DNA of 64,000 bases. Source: Tetraselmis striata (taxonomy: Eukaryota; Chlorophyta; Chlorodendrophyceae; Chlorodendrales; Chlorodendraceae). The translations under genes and the position numbers were made by a program. A model generated the notes under the pieces. The model worked only from the letters and a program-made list of their open reading frames with translations. It was not told the DNA's origin and did no database searches. Of the stretch, positions 1-11,187 are shown piece after piece (position 1 is the first letter of the stretch; every line of letters starts with the position of its first letter). The stretch covers positions 124,001 to 188,000 of the forward strand of contig VCJN01002992.1 in NCBI GenBank assembly GCA_006384855.1, in the 5' to 3' direction.

Positions 1-98
1 TGCAATGAGGCGCTCCAGCCCGCCTGTACGAGCCAGGCGACCGGCCGCTGTCAGCCGTACGCAGGCAGGGTTAAGCTTGGCCTCGGCATGACATGGTA

Positions 99-2393
99 CT
101 AGCCGTTACTCGCCATGTCTGGCGAGACGCCGCCGATGGGTTCAAAGGGAGGTGTGCTCCTCGGCGTCTCCCCGCTGGCGGCGCTGTCGCTGCGGTGGTC
201 CACCCAACTGTGGTCCACCATCGAGCTGGAAAGCCGCTCTTGGCGGAGCAGGGCCTTGGGGGCCGCGACGCGGGAGATGTGCAGCGCCGGGCCGTACGCC
301 ACCTTTGGCTGGGACAGCCGCTTGTCCAGGTCCGCCTGCGATGCCATAATAAACAACCACGGAGCACAACCGCGTCAGACATCCGCACACTGCCGTTCAA
401 TCCAACACTGCCAATCTATACGCCCTCTTGCTAGACGCCGCTGCTCCAACAGTTACGACGCGTGGCACATATCTGCACCATTTCCACAAAGTGAACCCTC
501 ACCGTAAACAGCGACCGTGATTCCTGTCCACCACAAACCGCACACAGTGTGACAAAGGGGGTAGAACCTATGGATGGACATGCTACATGTTATGGTAGTC
601 CAGGCATTGGGCGAGGTAAAACGTGGTACATGAAGCAAGTGAGCCGAGCATGGTGTGTGGCCCAGACTGTTAAAACAGAATCCCTGGCCAGTGAAATACA
701 CCCATACACAAATTATGGAGCAACGATACCAGCATGAAGAATCGAAACAGCACAATGGAAACGTGTATAGAGAACACCCAGACATGGTCTGCCTATCCAT
801 CTCAAGAGCGGGGCAGCGCTCTACCTGCTGAGAAGCACATCGTGCGGCATGTCATGTCCATCAAGACAGATCTACATGAAGGCGTATAAGCACCCCCGCC
901 CCTCCCCCCGTCCAGATGAAGCAGGATGGCTCCATGAACCAAGTAAAGAAGTGGTATCCTGTAGAGTTCTCTTTGGCAATGGACTGTCCATGTATCGCGC
1001 ATTGTGGATGAACATGCACAGGCAAATAGTAAAGTGGGTCGAGGCGCACCTGCACTTTGCGGTACTCAGCAGATGTTGCCAGCCGCCGGCCGTTGCCCGC
1101 ATCAGAGGCCTCCTCTACCAGGTGCGGCCAGGCGGTGCCCATGCCACCCCCGTCCTCCCCGTCACCTTCCCCTAGCCGCGGCACCCGCTCACGCCAGTGG
1201 TGACCCGTCAGCATGGTCACGCTTACGCACTCCGCGCGGTTGCGTCCCCCAGTGGCGCGCTTGAAGGCCGCTGTCACAGGCTGCGGCACCCGGCGCGACT
1301 GCGTGCGGTCCTTTGCAATGTCAGCGCGGTAGTACCCAGGCCCAGTGCCGTTACTAAGTATGCCAGGGTTGCGCTGCTTGGTGTGCAGCTCCATCTCCAG
1401 CTCGCGAAGGGTTTTGCCGTTGTGCCGATCTTTTGGGCCGCCGGACTCAGGCCGGCGATAGCTCTTGAGCGAGTAGTCCACCTGCAGAGGGGGTTCCCGA
1501 TTCTCACGTCAGCAGAACACGACTGGGCGAATGGAGGCATTGCGCTAGGGCGGGCGAGGCTACTGGGCGGCAGGACTGACCGGCACATGGTACGACCCTG
1601 GGCCTGGGACCTGCGTCGTCTTGCGGTCCCGCAGCCCTTGCAGCTCCTGCAGTCTTGTCTCATTACCCGCCATTCGCATGAGGTTGGCGTTCTTCGTGAG
1701 CACAGAGTTCATCTGTGGAATATCACCAGAACACTAGACTTTCAGGCCGGCACCCCCTGCAGCCTACCAAGCAGCGCCTGCCACCGCCTGCCAACATTTC
1801 ACAGGGAGGGGAGCAAGGATTCCTCACGTCTTCCGGGGCAAAGGAGGAGTGGTGCGCCCCTCCACACCAGCCACGTGCGCCCTTTATGCCATCCTGCGGG
1901 TTGGACCACCCCCTCACAGTTGGCTTGTGCTCAATGACGCCGTGCGCGACCGCGTCGCTCTGCAGCTGCGTCTCCCTGATGGCGCCTGCGGCAAAAAGGG
2001 GGCAAGAGAGGGTTCGACTTTCAGCACCCGGCTAAACCCAACACGGCCTTGGAGATCGACTGGCATAGCTGCTTGATCAGATGTTCGTAGCTGTGAGCCT
2101 CTGTGAATAATCGAGTTCGCAGACGTGGGGCTGGTGGTATGGAGCTCGGCAGCGGGGACCGCGCGGCAATGTCGCTCACTTCGCCCCACGTGTGGCGCGA
2201 ACATGCGGTTTCCGCCAGGGTCGCCGTCCTCCAGGTAGTAGTGCGACTCGTGGAACCGCTCGCGTGAGCTGCCGAAACCGATGGCCTCAGGTTCTGACAT
2301 CACTCGCGCGGCATACTTGCGCGGGTTGAGCAGCGACGGCTTGACACATGTGTCGACCACAGCGTACGCATAGTGCGCCCTCCGCTGCGGCAT
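99..2393 (-). CDS. STPGR-repeat cilia/flagella-associated protein, about 410 aa, 6 exons
   Basis: Proposed exons (reading down): 2393-2180, 2100-~2028, 1985-1828 (or 1918), 1712-1581, 1481-1050, 335-99 ending in TAG. Exons 4, 5 and 6 join in phase 0 with clean GT-AG borders. Exon 1 starts MPQRRAHYAYAVVDTC and carries PEAIGFGSSRERF. Exon 4 ends VPGPGSYHVP and exon 5 holds NGTGPGYYRAD. The Pro-Gly-x-Gly/Gly-x-Tyr motifs are the sperm-tail PG-rich (STPGR) repeat found in axonemal microtubule-associated proteins, and GFGSSxxRF segments accompany such repeats. Inference: a structural ciliary protein bound to doublet microtubules, which implies a flagellated cell. The last exon ends in a polar Ser/Pro-rich tail. 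The donor of exon 2 is unsettled: the GTGCTG site does not keep phase with exon 3. The closest named orthologue is not recognised. The gene stands alone; its neighbours are repeats. Confidence 0.68.
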
Positions 2394-2949
2394 GTCGCCC
2401 CCCTTTCCTACTACGGGCCGAGTGCTTTAAATTCTGCGTCCCCTCATGCGTCAACCCCTTCAAGCCGAGGCACGAGAAGGGTCTTCTCTGCACGAGAATT
2501 GACAATTTTTTTGCTCCTCTGCTCCAGTGACGTCCCCGCCAGCAGCCAGCAGCCAGCAGGAGGAACGACGGTCGTAGGACAACCAGCCTGCCACGATCCC
2601 TTCACACCGGCATGCACACTGCTGCTAGCGACTAATATGGGGATACTACTGATGCAGTTGCGCGCACGCTGTTTTTTCAAAATATATAAGGATTACTCGT
2701 TACAAGTCGTATCCCTTTATGTTACACGGCACGGGTGTTCGTACGACCAGTCGACCGGGTACCGCGAAAAAAGTTGCCATAGCGACTGTACATAAATATA
2801 CATGGCGGTATCGCAGCGACTACTACCCGCGGCATGTTTGCAAAATAATAATAGTCGCCGAAATAAAAGGATTACTAAATAAATTATTGAATCGGACGAT
2901 GATTCCATCCCGCGACGACAACTCAATCCCCGGGCCGACTATGGTCTAT
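2394..2949. other. Upstream flank of the STPGR gene; no gene seen
   Basis: This is the 5' side of the minus-strand STPGR gene. Short ORFs on both strands lack recognisable motifs, splice context or third-position G/C bias. Around 2860-2890 the sequence becomes A/T-rich and merges into the dispersed repeat that follows. Confidence 0.4.
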
Positions 2950-3272
2950 TTCGCCGACTTCGGAGCTGTGGTGACTTTTGGAAGGGGCGGCACGGTCGCG
3001 AGCAACACGCGCTTTCCGCTTGGCGATCGGCGTTTGAATAAGTTAAATAATTATTCCACGCCTAACGATAGCTGCTATAGCCGCTGCAGCAGCTGAAGCG
3101 TTGAGCACCAACGGGCAACCGCCGCAGCAGCATCGGAGGAGGAAGAGCAAGCGACACTAGGTCAGGGTGAAGTGGCCGCGGAGGTCGTAGGAACCTCGGC
3201 TATCCAACTACATTAGTGAGGAGGTCTCTCAGAGTCCAAGATCACGCTCAGTTCCGGGTTTTTAATCGCTCA
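2950..3272. repeat. Dispersed repeat P, copy 1
   Basis: It matches 5716-6270 over its whole length: GCCGACTTCGGAG start, then GAAGCGTTGAGCACCAACGG, then GAGGAGGAAGAGCA and CGACACTAGGTCA, ending in TTTTTAATCGCTC. This copy lacks the ~190-bp insert seen in copy 2, so it serves as the empty-site version. The two copies bracket the satellite at 3.6-5.5 kb. No coding signal is evident. Confidence 0.75.
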
Positions 3273-3619
3273 GATGTCGTCAAGACTCTCGTCTCGCCTA
3301 CACCCGCTCTTGCTCCCATCACCCCTGCCCGTTTGCACCATGGCTTGCCGCGCGAGTTGCTCGACAGAGGCTGATGGGGACACTCATCTTGGAACCCCGG
3401 CGGAGCTAGAGGTTAAGATACGCATTCTGGGAGTGTACGGGCACACCGTGATTGATTTGTTGCGCCGCCTGCAAAGTGTTGCAGAAGTAGTCCGTGAACC
3501 ACATCTCGCGCCTCCAGCAGCGGGAGATGCGCCGATCGCCGCAGCCTTGCTTACATCGACCGACACCGGGGGGGGGGGGGGGGGGGCGAGGGGGGGGGCG
3601 TGTACTCGTACCGGTATCA
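3273..3619. other. Spacer with poly-G tract; no supported gene
   Basis: A plus-strand ORF spans this stretch, but it ends by reading through a G homopolymer (about 3570-3598) and has no recognisable domain. I see no supported gene. The G run may vary in length. Confidence 0.4.
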
Positions 3620-5530
3620 AGAACTAGCTTACCGGCAGCGGGTCACGCCTCGATGAGCAGTGCAACTGCGTACATGTACCGGTACGCGCGGGCGTGCACC
3701 TAGCTAGAACAACGCGTGTTAATTCGGGCGCCGTTCTTCGGCGTAACCTCAACCATCCTTGATGGGACCCGAAGTAACCTCGTACATCATGTGAGTCGCA
3801 TGGCATACGATGGTGATGCGTAGTGCATGTACGCTCAGCACACGACGAACGATGTTATCCTTCGGCAGATGGTCCCTGGCTCTCATGGTATGTAACGCCT
3901 CGTCGTAGTTATGCGTCGGTATACGCCGGCGTGCCCTGCATTATCTTCGAGGCGCTAGTTCCCGTTGCGCTCTGGCAATATATCGGCCATAAGCACACGT
4001 GGAGATAGGCGCCGGGATCGGATAAGTACCCGGAACTACTTGTAGCTTACCCGCAGCGGATCATTTTCATGACGACGTTGTGTACTCCGCGATAAGCGCA
4101 ACTACGTACACGCACGACCGCGAAGGCGGACACCTAGCTGGACGAGCAGGTGTTATTTGTATTTCGGGCGCCGTTGCCTACGAGGGAACTTGAATCTGAG
4201 GGCAGTCGAAGTAACATGGTGCCGTCGCGCCACTCGCGATCGCTATGCGTACGAATTTCCGCTCGCTCTGACGGAGTTACCCCTGCTGAATACCTCGTAC
4301 CGGAACCGCCGCGAGACGTAACACGATCGCGATGCCTACATCAGGTAGTGGTATATGTTCACTCGGACGAAGATAATCGGTAGATGGTCTCTGCTATGCT
4401 GATGACGCCATAGCGTACGCGGCGCGTGCACGCCGGCGTGCCTTGTACGACATGCGTGGCGCTAGTTCTCGTTTACCCCAACTATGTGGCGGTCTTATGC
4501 GCCCGCGGATATCGGCACGGGGTCGGAGACGTACCGAGAACCAGCTTTGCCGGTAGCGGATCAAACTACTAATGACGCTGCGATGGGCGCGACTGCGTAG
4601 TACGATGGACGAGTAGGTGTATGTTCTCGGCGCCGTTGTCTACGGCGTAAGGATTAACTTAAAGATCTGAGTAGGGGTGGCAGCCGAAGTATCCTCGCAC
4701 GGGTACCGTCGCGCCGCGCACGATTGCGATGGGTACATGTACGGCCGTACGCTCGCTCGGACGACGGTTACCCTGCTTATTACATGTACCGTCGCAACAC
4801 GCACGATCGCATTGCGTATGCTCAACTGTACGAAATCAACCGGTAGATGGTCCCTCTGCTGATGACGCCCCGTCGTACGCGGCGCGTGCACGCCGGCGTG
4901 GCTTGCAGGACCCGTGAAGCGCTACTTCTCGTTGCACCCCATCTACGTGTCGATCTAATACACCCGCGGATATCGGCAAAGGGGGTCGAAGAAATACCTA
5001 TAACTAGCTTACCGGCAGCGGATTGCCACGCTGGTACGCTACGATGAGCGAAACTGCGTACACGCCGGCGTACACCTAGTTGGACCGGCGAGTGTTAACC
5101 CGGGCGCCGTTATCTACGGCGCAACCTAATAAATCTTTCAGGGGCAGCTGAAGCAACCTCGTATTGTCGCGCCACGCACGATCGCGATGCCTACGCTCAC
5201 TCGGACGAAGATACACGGCAGGTAGACCCTCAGATGATGACGCCGCGTCGTACCCGGCGCATACACACCGGTGTGCTTTGCATAGCCGCCCGCAATGCGC
5301 TAGTTATCGAGGAGCTCCACCTATAGGTCGGTCATACGCACCCGGCGAGATTGGCATGAGGGGTCGGAGAAGTTCCGAGAACAAGCTTACCAGCATCAGA
5401 TCACGATGCTGACGACGCTGCGATGGGCGCAACCGCGTATACGGAGGCGTGCACCTCTAGCTGAGCCAGCGGGTGTTGATCCGGGCGCCGTTGCCTACGG
5501 TGTAACCTATGAATCTCTGAGTGGAGTATG
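3620..5530. repeat. Diverged tandem satellite, about 5 units of 390-510 bp
   Basis: Landmarks recur in the same order. AGCTTACCGGCAGCGG-like blocks occur near 3625, 4035, 4545, 4995 and 5383. GGCGCCGTT blocks followed by TACGGCGTAACC-like sequence occur near 3728, 4167, 4630, 5105 and 5485. GATGACGCC...CACGCCGGCGTG-like blocks occur near 3890, 4401, 4861 and 5236. Units are diverged, so the array is old or evolving slowly. No coding potential is seen. The array is framed by repeat P copies. Confidence 0.8.
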
Positions 5531-5584
5531 TTGGGAGCCAGGTCTTAAGGTATTTGCTGCTCATCGATATTTTGCAATACCGAT

Positions 5585-5712
5585 GAAGTTATAGCCGGCA
5601 CCTTGGACTGGCTAAGACTACTGTGCGGTAGGGGCCACTTCGAGCAAATATTGTAGTGTACTATGTTTACATACGAAATGCGCGCGAGTGACCCAGCCCC
5701 TCCACAAAAGGT
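5585..5712. repeat. Dispersed repeat D, copy 1
   Basis: It shares GGCTAAGACTACTGTGCGG, CACTTCGAGCAAA, TTACATACGAAATGCG and CCCAGCCCCTC with 12645-12750. Its first part (CCGATGAAGTTATAGCC) also recurs at about 9868-9920 (CCGATGAAGCTATAGCC). It is contiguous with repeat P copy 2, so D and P may be parts of one longer element. Confidence 0.65.
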
Positions 5713-5715
5713 ATG

Positions 5716-6270
5716 TTTTGCCGACTTCGGAGTTGTGGTGACATACAGTGACGGCGAGATTATGTTTTTGAAAGGGGCCGCACGGCCGCGCGCAACGCGC
5801 GCTCTCCGCTTAGCGGTCGGCGTTGGAGTAATTTGACTAAATAAATTATTCCACGCCTATAACGACATTTGCCGCTACAATTGAAGCAAGTGAAGCGTTG
5901 AGCACCAACGGGCAACAATTCCGTCACTGGCCTCCATTTGGTCTTGCAGAATACTTCGGTCATTTGCTTGAGGACTACAACGGAGCGTCGCCTGCCTAGC
6001 TAGGGCTTCCCGTAACTGGATCGCTACCTTCATCGCCCGTCGTAGAGACGCCGCAAGGGTTTCATAGATGCCATAAGTCCTATATCCCGGGGCGGGCGGA
6101 AAAAACATGGGCAACAACCGCAGCAGCATTTGGAGGAGGAAGAGCACGCGACACTAGGTCAAGGTGTAGTGGACCGCGGGAACCGTAGGAACTTCGGCTA
6201 TCCCACTACAAATAGTTCACTTGGGAGGTCTTCAAGATCCGGGTCACTTTTGCGGCTTTTTAATCGCTCC
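5716..6270. repeat. Dispersed repeat P, copy 2, interrupted by a MITE-like insert
   Basis: This is the same repeat as 2950-3272, split by the insertion at 5919-6108. The repeat resumes with ACCGCAGCAGCAT, GAGGAGGAAGAGCA and CGACACTAGGTCA, and ends TTTTTAATCGCTCC. Comparison with copy 1 defines the empty site. Confidence 0.75.
5910..6117 (-). mobile_element. MITE-like element B, copy 1, with a 9-bp target-site duplication
   Basis: An insert of about 190 bp is flanked by GGGCAACAA at 5910-5918 and again at 6109-6117. The uninterrupted sequence is present in repeat P copy 1. Related copies lie at about 17690-17965, 27330-27640, 28770-28925 and 52645-52960. Shared blocks include GGCGACGCTCCGTTA, GCAAGACTAATTG and GGAAAGCCC. 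A 9-bp duplication fits a Mutator-like class of non-autonomous DNA transposon; that class assignment is inference. Confidence 0.7.
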
Positions 6271-6339
6271 CGCCCACCTCGCCCGAAGCGATTAGCCAGA
6301 CGAGTAGGAGTCTGGTCTAGTTAAGCTATTGGCTCAGTT

Positions 6340-6765
6340 AATCGACATTTTGGATTTCAATCTTGCAATCAAGTCTGGTTTTGCCAAAAATGTGCGATGT
6401 CTGTTTTACACGGAAGAAGCGCCATTATGTTATGGCTAGGAAGGCTCATCGAAAGGGGGGAAGTCGGAGGAGGAGCCCGCATGACGGACGAGGCGGAAAC
6501 GGGAGGGCGCTGCCGAGGGCAGCGAGCTAGAAGATGGCAGACAAGCTGCTGGTGGATGTTCTAAGTAGCTCCCCGACCGGAAGCGCATGGCTAGCAGGGG
6601 ATGGGACAGTCCAGACTGACACTTGATGCTTGCTATCGGTAACTTAACCGGTTGAAACCACCAACGGACCGTACGGGTCGCAACAGGACATTTAAATTGT
6701 TGGGAAACCCCATAAACTAGTTTAGATCATTTCAAACTTGCAATCGAGTCTGGTTTTGACAGTTA
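6340..6765. repeat. Repeat T, copy 1 (DIRS-end-like sequence)
   Basis: Positions about 6500-6735 match about 9632-9870 in the same orientation: TAAGTAGCTCCCCG, ACTTAACCGGTTGAA and GGGAAACCCCATAAACTA. The end CATAAACTAGTTTAGATCAT is shared with the ends of the DIRS-like element at 22.72 and 28.71 kb and with 31.20 kb. TTGCAATC(A/G)AGTCTGGTTTTG occurs twice (near 6360 and 6735). Inference: terminal pieces of DIRS-like elements. Confidence 0.55.
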
Positions 6766-7700
6766 CAGGCGGTTCGTTTACGGCTGCGAGCGTGGGCGGC
6801 AGTTGGCGGGCGTGCCGAGCAGTCGACGGCGGAAGATGTCATGAGTTGCATGAGGGTCTCGCGCCAAGATGTTAGAAACTTCGATAATCGTCGAGGCGCA
6901 TACGCAGAATAGACACGGATGGGAGATGTTGACGGCGCGAGCGCCGACGCGATATAGGCCGGACGTGTCGCGAAACCAAGGCGCCGTCTCCCAACGGCGC
7001 GCTACAACATTTGCCGCGCGCCGTGGCGGCGTGCGGCATGAACCGGAATTGTAGCTAGGCCAGTAGGAACGGTGGAGTTGGCAACGAAAGCCCAGCAGAA
7101 CGGCACGGGTACCGCTAGGACTAGTGCGAGCTGCGCGCACGGGCGCCCGAGCGCGCCGCGCACCGCCAAGTGAAGTACGGTACGTTGTGCGCGATGCGAC
7201 GTTTTTCTGTACATGTATTGGCGATGCACCGTACGAGGGGTGGACACGCAACCTCGGGCGATGACAGCGGTATAAGGCCGCCGCCATCACCAACGGCGGT
7301 CGTCTCGCCGCCTCGCCGCCTCGCCTAAGGGTGACGCATGAAACGATCAACGCGCGGGCACGTGGGACCCAGTGTGGTCGTGCCATATCGGTTCTTATGC
7401 GTGTCGGGGTCGGTTGACTTGTCGGCGATGTTGCGGAAGACCCGCCGACTCGCCCGGACTCGGTGAGTTGTCGGCGCGGGTCTTGCTTCGCGGAGTGCGG
7501 TGAGGCGGCCGCCGCTGCTGCACAAGCGACGGCTGCCGATCACCTCTAAAGTCGCATACATGCGATGACACCATGAAATGCACAAGTCGCGTCAAGTAGG
7601 GCTCCGCATCAAGCCTCAAGAGATAAATATCAAGAATTGGTGCATGACGGAAAAAAAAGATCAAGAATTGGTGCATGATCCAGTTGATCCGATCTTTAAT
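6766..7700. other. No supported gene
   Basis: A 202-codon minus ORF (6778-7386) and smaller ORFs are open, but they are Arg/Ala/Ser-rich without motif or splice context. I treat them as chance ORFs in GC-rich DNA. Near 7628-7682 a 23-bp segment (GATCAAGAATTGGTGCATGA core) is directly repeated and leads into the minisatellite. Confidence 0.4.
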
Positions 7701-7713
7701 CGATTTAATTGGG

Positions 7714-7870
7714 TTGCTAAACATTGGTGCACCGGTAAATCCACCACATAAATATCGGTGCACCAGTAAATTCCGTGTCTAAATATCGGTGCACCAGTAA
7801 ATTCCGTGTGTAAATATTGGTGCACCAGAAAATTATGCGAAAATATTGGTGCACCAGAGGTGATATATGC
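7714..7870. repeat. GGTGCACC minisatellite, block 1
   Basis: About five units of 29-33 bp share TAAATATCGGTGCACCAG followed by a variable AAATTCCGTG part. The core GGTGCACC is a perfect palindrome. A second block lies at 8300-8515. Confidence 0.85.
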
Positions 7871-8299
7871 AGTATTAATCGATTTTACTCCGCGAATTTG
7901 AAGTTAATCTGGAAGAAAGGAAATTGTGTCAAGTTCATGCGATGAAAATGAGCCTCAATTAACATCATCATATTATGATTACTCGTACAAGTACGAGGAG
8001 TTTTTATTACATAAGGGCTTTCATCATCATATTATTATTACACTTTGATCCATGCATCAAGTGGACAGGACGCACACCACATTACTGCAGCATGTGTGCT
8101 GCGCTAAGTACTTAGAAGCATGTATGGGACCAATCCCATACAACTTGGGAAAAAGATTGCGGCCCCTGCCCTCCCCCTTCGTCCGCGGGAATCATCAATG
8201 AGTACAACCCTCTCTAAGCATCGTCACGACCGAAGCCGTCGATGACACATGTCTCCCACTGTGGCTGATTCTCGGTTGATTCTTGGTGCACCAGTCGTT
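7871..8299. other. Spacer between minisatellite blocks; no gene
   Basis: A/T-rich stretch with ATCATCATATTATTATTAC-like low complexity and a short hairpin (ACTCGTACAAGTACGAG near 7980-7998). It holds no supportable ORF. It could be the interior of a short element whose subterminal repeats are the two minisatellite blocks. Confidence 0.4.
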
Positions 8300-8515
8300 G
8301 ATTCAATTACGCAGATAAATATTGGTGCATCGGTAAAATATGCGGTTAAATGTTGGTGCATCAGTTAATGTCGGCACCGAAGTATCGGTGCACCAGTAAA
8401 TACCGGTACCTTAATATCGGTGCACCAGTAAATTCTGCGCCTAAATATCGGTGCACCGAATATTACAGCGCAATAAATATCGGTGCACCAGTAAATTCCG
8501 CGCCTAAATATTGAT
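8300..8515. repeat. GGTGCACC minisatellite, block 2
   Basis: About seven units of TAAATATCGGTGCACCAG-type repeat in the same orientation as block 1, some with GGTGCATC variants. Unit length is about 30-36 bp. Confidence 0.85.
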
Positions 8516-9631
8516 TCTTGGTGCGATTCACGATCTGTCTGGTGCACCATGATTCGATCTTTTATTGATTCTTGATGCGGAGCCTTAGCGTCAAGTGGCG
8601 GAGCTGCCCCCGGCGAGCAACTCGTGTCGTCAGAGATGAGAAGTCGTGTCGTATGGAACGGGTTGGCCGGCGTAGAGGCTCTGCTAGCCTACGCTGGCCC
8701 GTAACGATGCCAATGATGTCGGGGCGTGGGCGACAACGATGCGGCCGTTGCTGCTGCACCAGTGACGATCGCCGAGGTTCCAAACCCGGAGTCGGACTAC
8801 ACAGGTAGTTACGGTAACCACAAGACGTCGAGCATGCCATGTGGTAGAATTGCCCCCGACGGGCATCTAAAGGTTGTCATGGTCCTAGTGACGACGGCAT
8901 TGCAGCAGGATGCGTCGAACACGCGCCGGATGAGCCGCGCAAACGCCTCCCACTGCCACCACATCAAACGTTGTTGCACCATGGATAGGGCGAGGGTAAC
9001 AAGCCCTCTCGTAACACCGGCGCATGAGCAGCGGCATCCCCGCAACGGACCAATTACGCGGGTATTTACGAAAAAGCACAACGCGCAACGACCGTCGATG
9101 CCATGACGCCTTGCCGCGAGGACACGCGGACCGGGTTGAAGTGTCTTGCAAGTGGCTGTCTCGACGACACGGATGTCCTCCTCCGTCCGCGCCGATTTGT
9201 TGCGGTAGCCGTAGTTGTCGTCGTTGACAACAGTGACGAGCCGCGGCCATGGTGCCGAGCGCGTCCACCTCACTTAACTCCAAGAGTTGACTACTGCGAG
9301 AAGGTGTTCAACTGCGGGAGCCCACGAAGGCATGTGCTGCGACTCGGCTTCGGATGTCGAGGTTAAACCCCCCCACGGAACCCCCCAATGGGACAACCCA
9401 GCTCCAATTCCCTACCGTGCGCATCCCCAGTCACCCGAAAACGTCCCAGCTACAAAGCCATGGCAACAACGGAAAACGACTTCGGGCGCACGAGTCGGGC
9501 AAACCACACTACCGATGGAGGGGCTTAGAATGTAAGGCATGTGCGCGGCACGACGACTTACTACCGGGAAAAAGAACATCGATGCGGACTTGATCAGCCT
9601 CTACGACCCTCGCGCGCACAAGTAAAATGCG
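8516..9631. other. No supported gene
   Basis: Several overlapping ORFs (for example minus 8809-9273, 154 codons) show no recognised domain. The sequence is moderately GC-rich with no clear splice signals. It lies between minisatellite block 2 and repeat T copy 2, so it may be the body of an unrecognised element. Confidence 0.35.
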
Positions 9632-9925
9632 CAAAGCCGTTGCCGAAGGCAGCGAACTGAAAGATCGATGGCAGACGAGCTGGCGGTGGCTGTCCTAAGT
9701 AGCTCCCCGGCCGGGAGCGCAGGGCTCGCGGGCGATAGAGCAACCCGTACTGAAACATGGTAATACCGCGGAAACTTAACCGGTTGAAGCCACGAACATC
9801 ATACCGTCCGGGACGCACTAGGACAGTTACATTCTTGGGAAACCCCATAAACTAAGTTGGATCAATGCCGATGAAGCTATAGCCTGCGCCTCAAACTGGC
9901 CAAGGCCATCACAACTTGATTTGTT
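9632..9925. repeat. Repeat T copy 2, followed by a repeat D fragment
   Basis: Positions 9632-9865 match about 6500-6735 in the same orientation (AAGTAGCTCCCCGGCC, CTTAACCGGTTGAAGCCAC, GGGAAACCCCATAAACTA). At about 9868-9920 the start of repeat D follows directly (CCGATGAAGCTATAGCC). The two T copies enclose about 2.9 kb. Confidence 0.6.
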
Positions 9926-10009
9926 GTTTTAGGTGCCTTTTTCTCCCTCAAAAAAGGGCGGGTTAAAACCGGATATCGGCAAAACAAGATGCTGAATCCC
10001 AAACAGTAC

Positions 10010-10384
10010 TTAGTATTGTACTGGAGAAGCCGTGCCGACGTGTACGGCCGCGCCTGGCCCCATGTTTGCGTGCGCTATCCTTGGCGGCGCCACGTCGGTT
10101 TTAAAGTAGCTCCATTCGGCACACCCGCCGCAGAACCCTGGCTGCGGGTCGTCATTGGACATCACAACACCCACTCTCAGAGCAGCCACCCCCACCATGC
10201 CCATGAAATTGATTGGTGGCGCTTTGTCAGTATGCGTGAGCGTCAGCATCGCTAATAACGTGCAGCAGTTCAAGCCTTCGTGGAGGAAGGCGACGGAGTT
10301 CGGCCCGGCGGCGACATGCTCGGAGGTTATGTTACTAAGGGCATATATAGTGCCCTTGTTGGCGGCTGCCCAGGCACCGCTCAT
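10010..10384 (-). other. Unassigned 124-codon ORF
   Basis: The ORF starts MSGAWAAANKGTIYALS and reads like an ordinary soluble protein, with one Cys pair (GFCGGCAEW) and mixed composition. I recognise no family. It lies on the same strand as the possible transposase fragment at 11.19-11.60 kb and could be its downstream part, or an unrelated exon. No splice borders are convincing. Confidence 0.22.
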
Positions 10385-10739
10385 AATCGCGGCTTTGTGT
10401 ACGTATTCTTGATCTATGTCACAAGATCACTCCACCGACGCTTTATGAAATTTTGCGAGTCTCGCATCATGGCTGTCGCCCGTGTAATCTTGCTACATGT
10501 AAGCATATATGGGATTATGGGGTCGGCAGTTGAGGATCTGCTATGGTCGTCGGCCATATACGATTTTTGTGTACGGGGTCGACAACTGACAATCTGACTA
10601 GCCGGACGGGTGTGTTATATAAACCTAGCTCTACAAACCCAAGCTACACCACCCGCGAGTCTTAAGTACCGATAGTAGCCCCGGGAACTAATGTATATTC
10701 GTACCCTAAGGTGCAAAATGAAATCCGCGGTGCAAATAG

Positions 10740-11185
10740 ATGAAATTGTTGTTCTTTACTATCCTGCGCTGTCCTGCCCCCGCCTCCCTACCGCTTCACG
10801 ATTCCGAAGTTGTCGCCATGAGCGTCCCAAAGAACACGGCCGACACATTGCAAGATTGCACTGCGTTTATCGACGATACCCTCTCCGACGTGCTGGAAAC
10901 GCTTGAGGTGGCTTTCGTCCACTTGATGGTTTCCCTTCCGGTAGAGGCGCGCCCAGCGCAGGTGAACCCTATGTATCTACATGCGCCAATTCTTCAAAAT
11001 AGCGCTTTTGGAGAACTGTGACTGTGTGTTGTGCGCCCATGACTTGTGGTCGCCTTTGATCATGCCGGAGGTAACATACAAGGAGATCACAACTGACTAC
11101 AATAAGATGCCAACTCCGATTCCCCAGCTAAGCGAATCGGGCGAGGAGTTGCACTACATGTCTATCCATGAGGCATGCAAGCAAC
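10740..11185 (+). other. Unassigned short ORFs
   Basis: Two plus-strand ORFs (10740-11021, with an internal Met at 10818, and 10981-11193) have mixed, acidic composition; one contains DTLSDVLETLEVAFVHLMV. No domain is recognised and they are not joined by a clear intron. They may be exons of an unknown gene or fragments of an element. Confidence 0.2.
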
Positions 11186-11187
11186 CA

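Noticed and set aside
6778-7386. 202-codon minus-strand ORF
   Set aside because: No domain, no repeat-family match and no splice signals; a chance ORF in GC-rich DNA.
7714-8515. CRISPR array
   Set aside because: Units are contiguous diverged repeats without unique spacers of fixed length, in a eukaryotic context.
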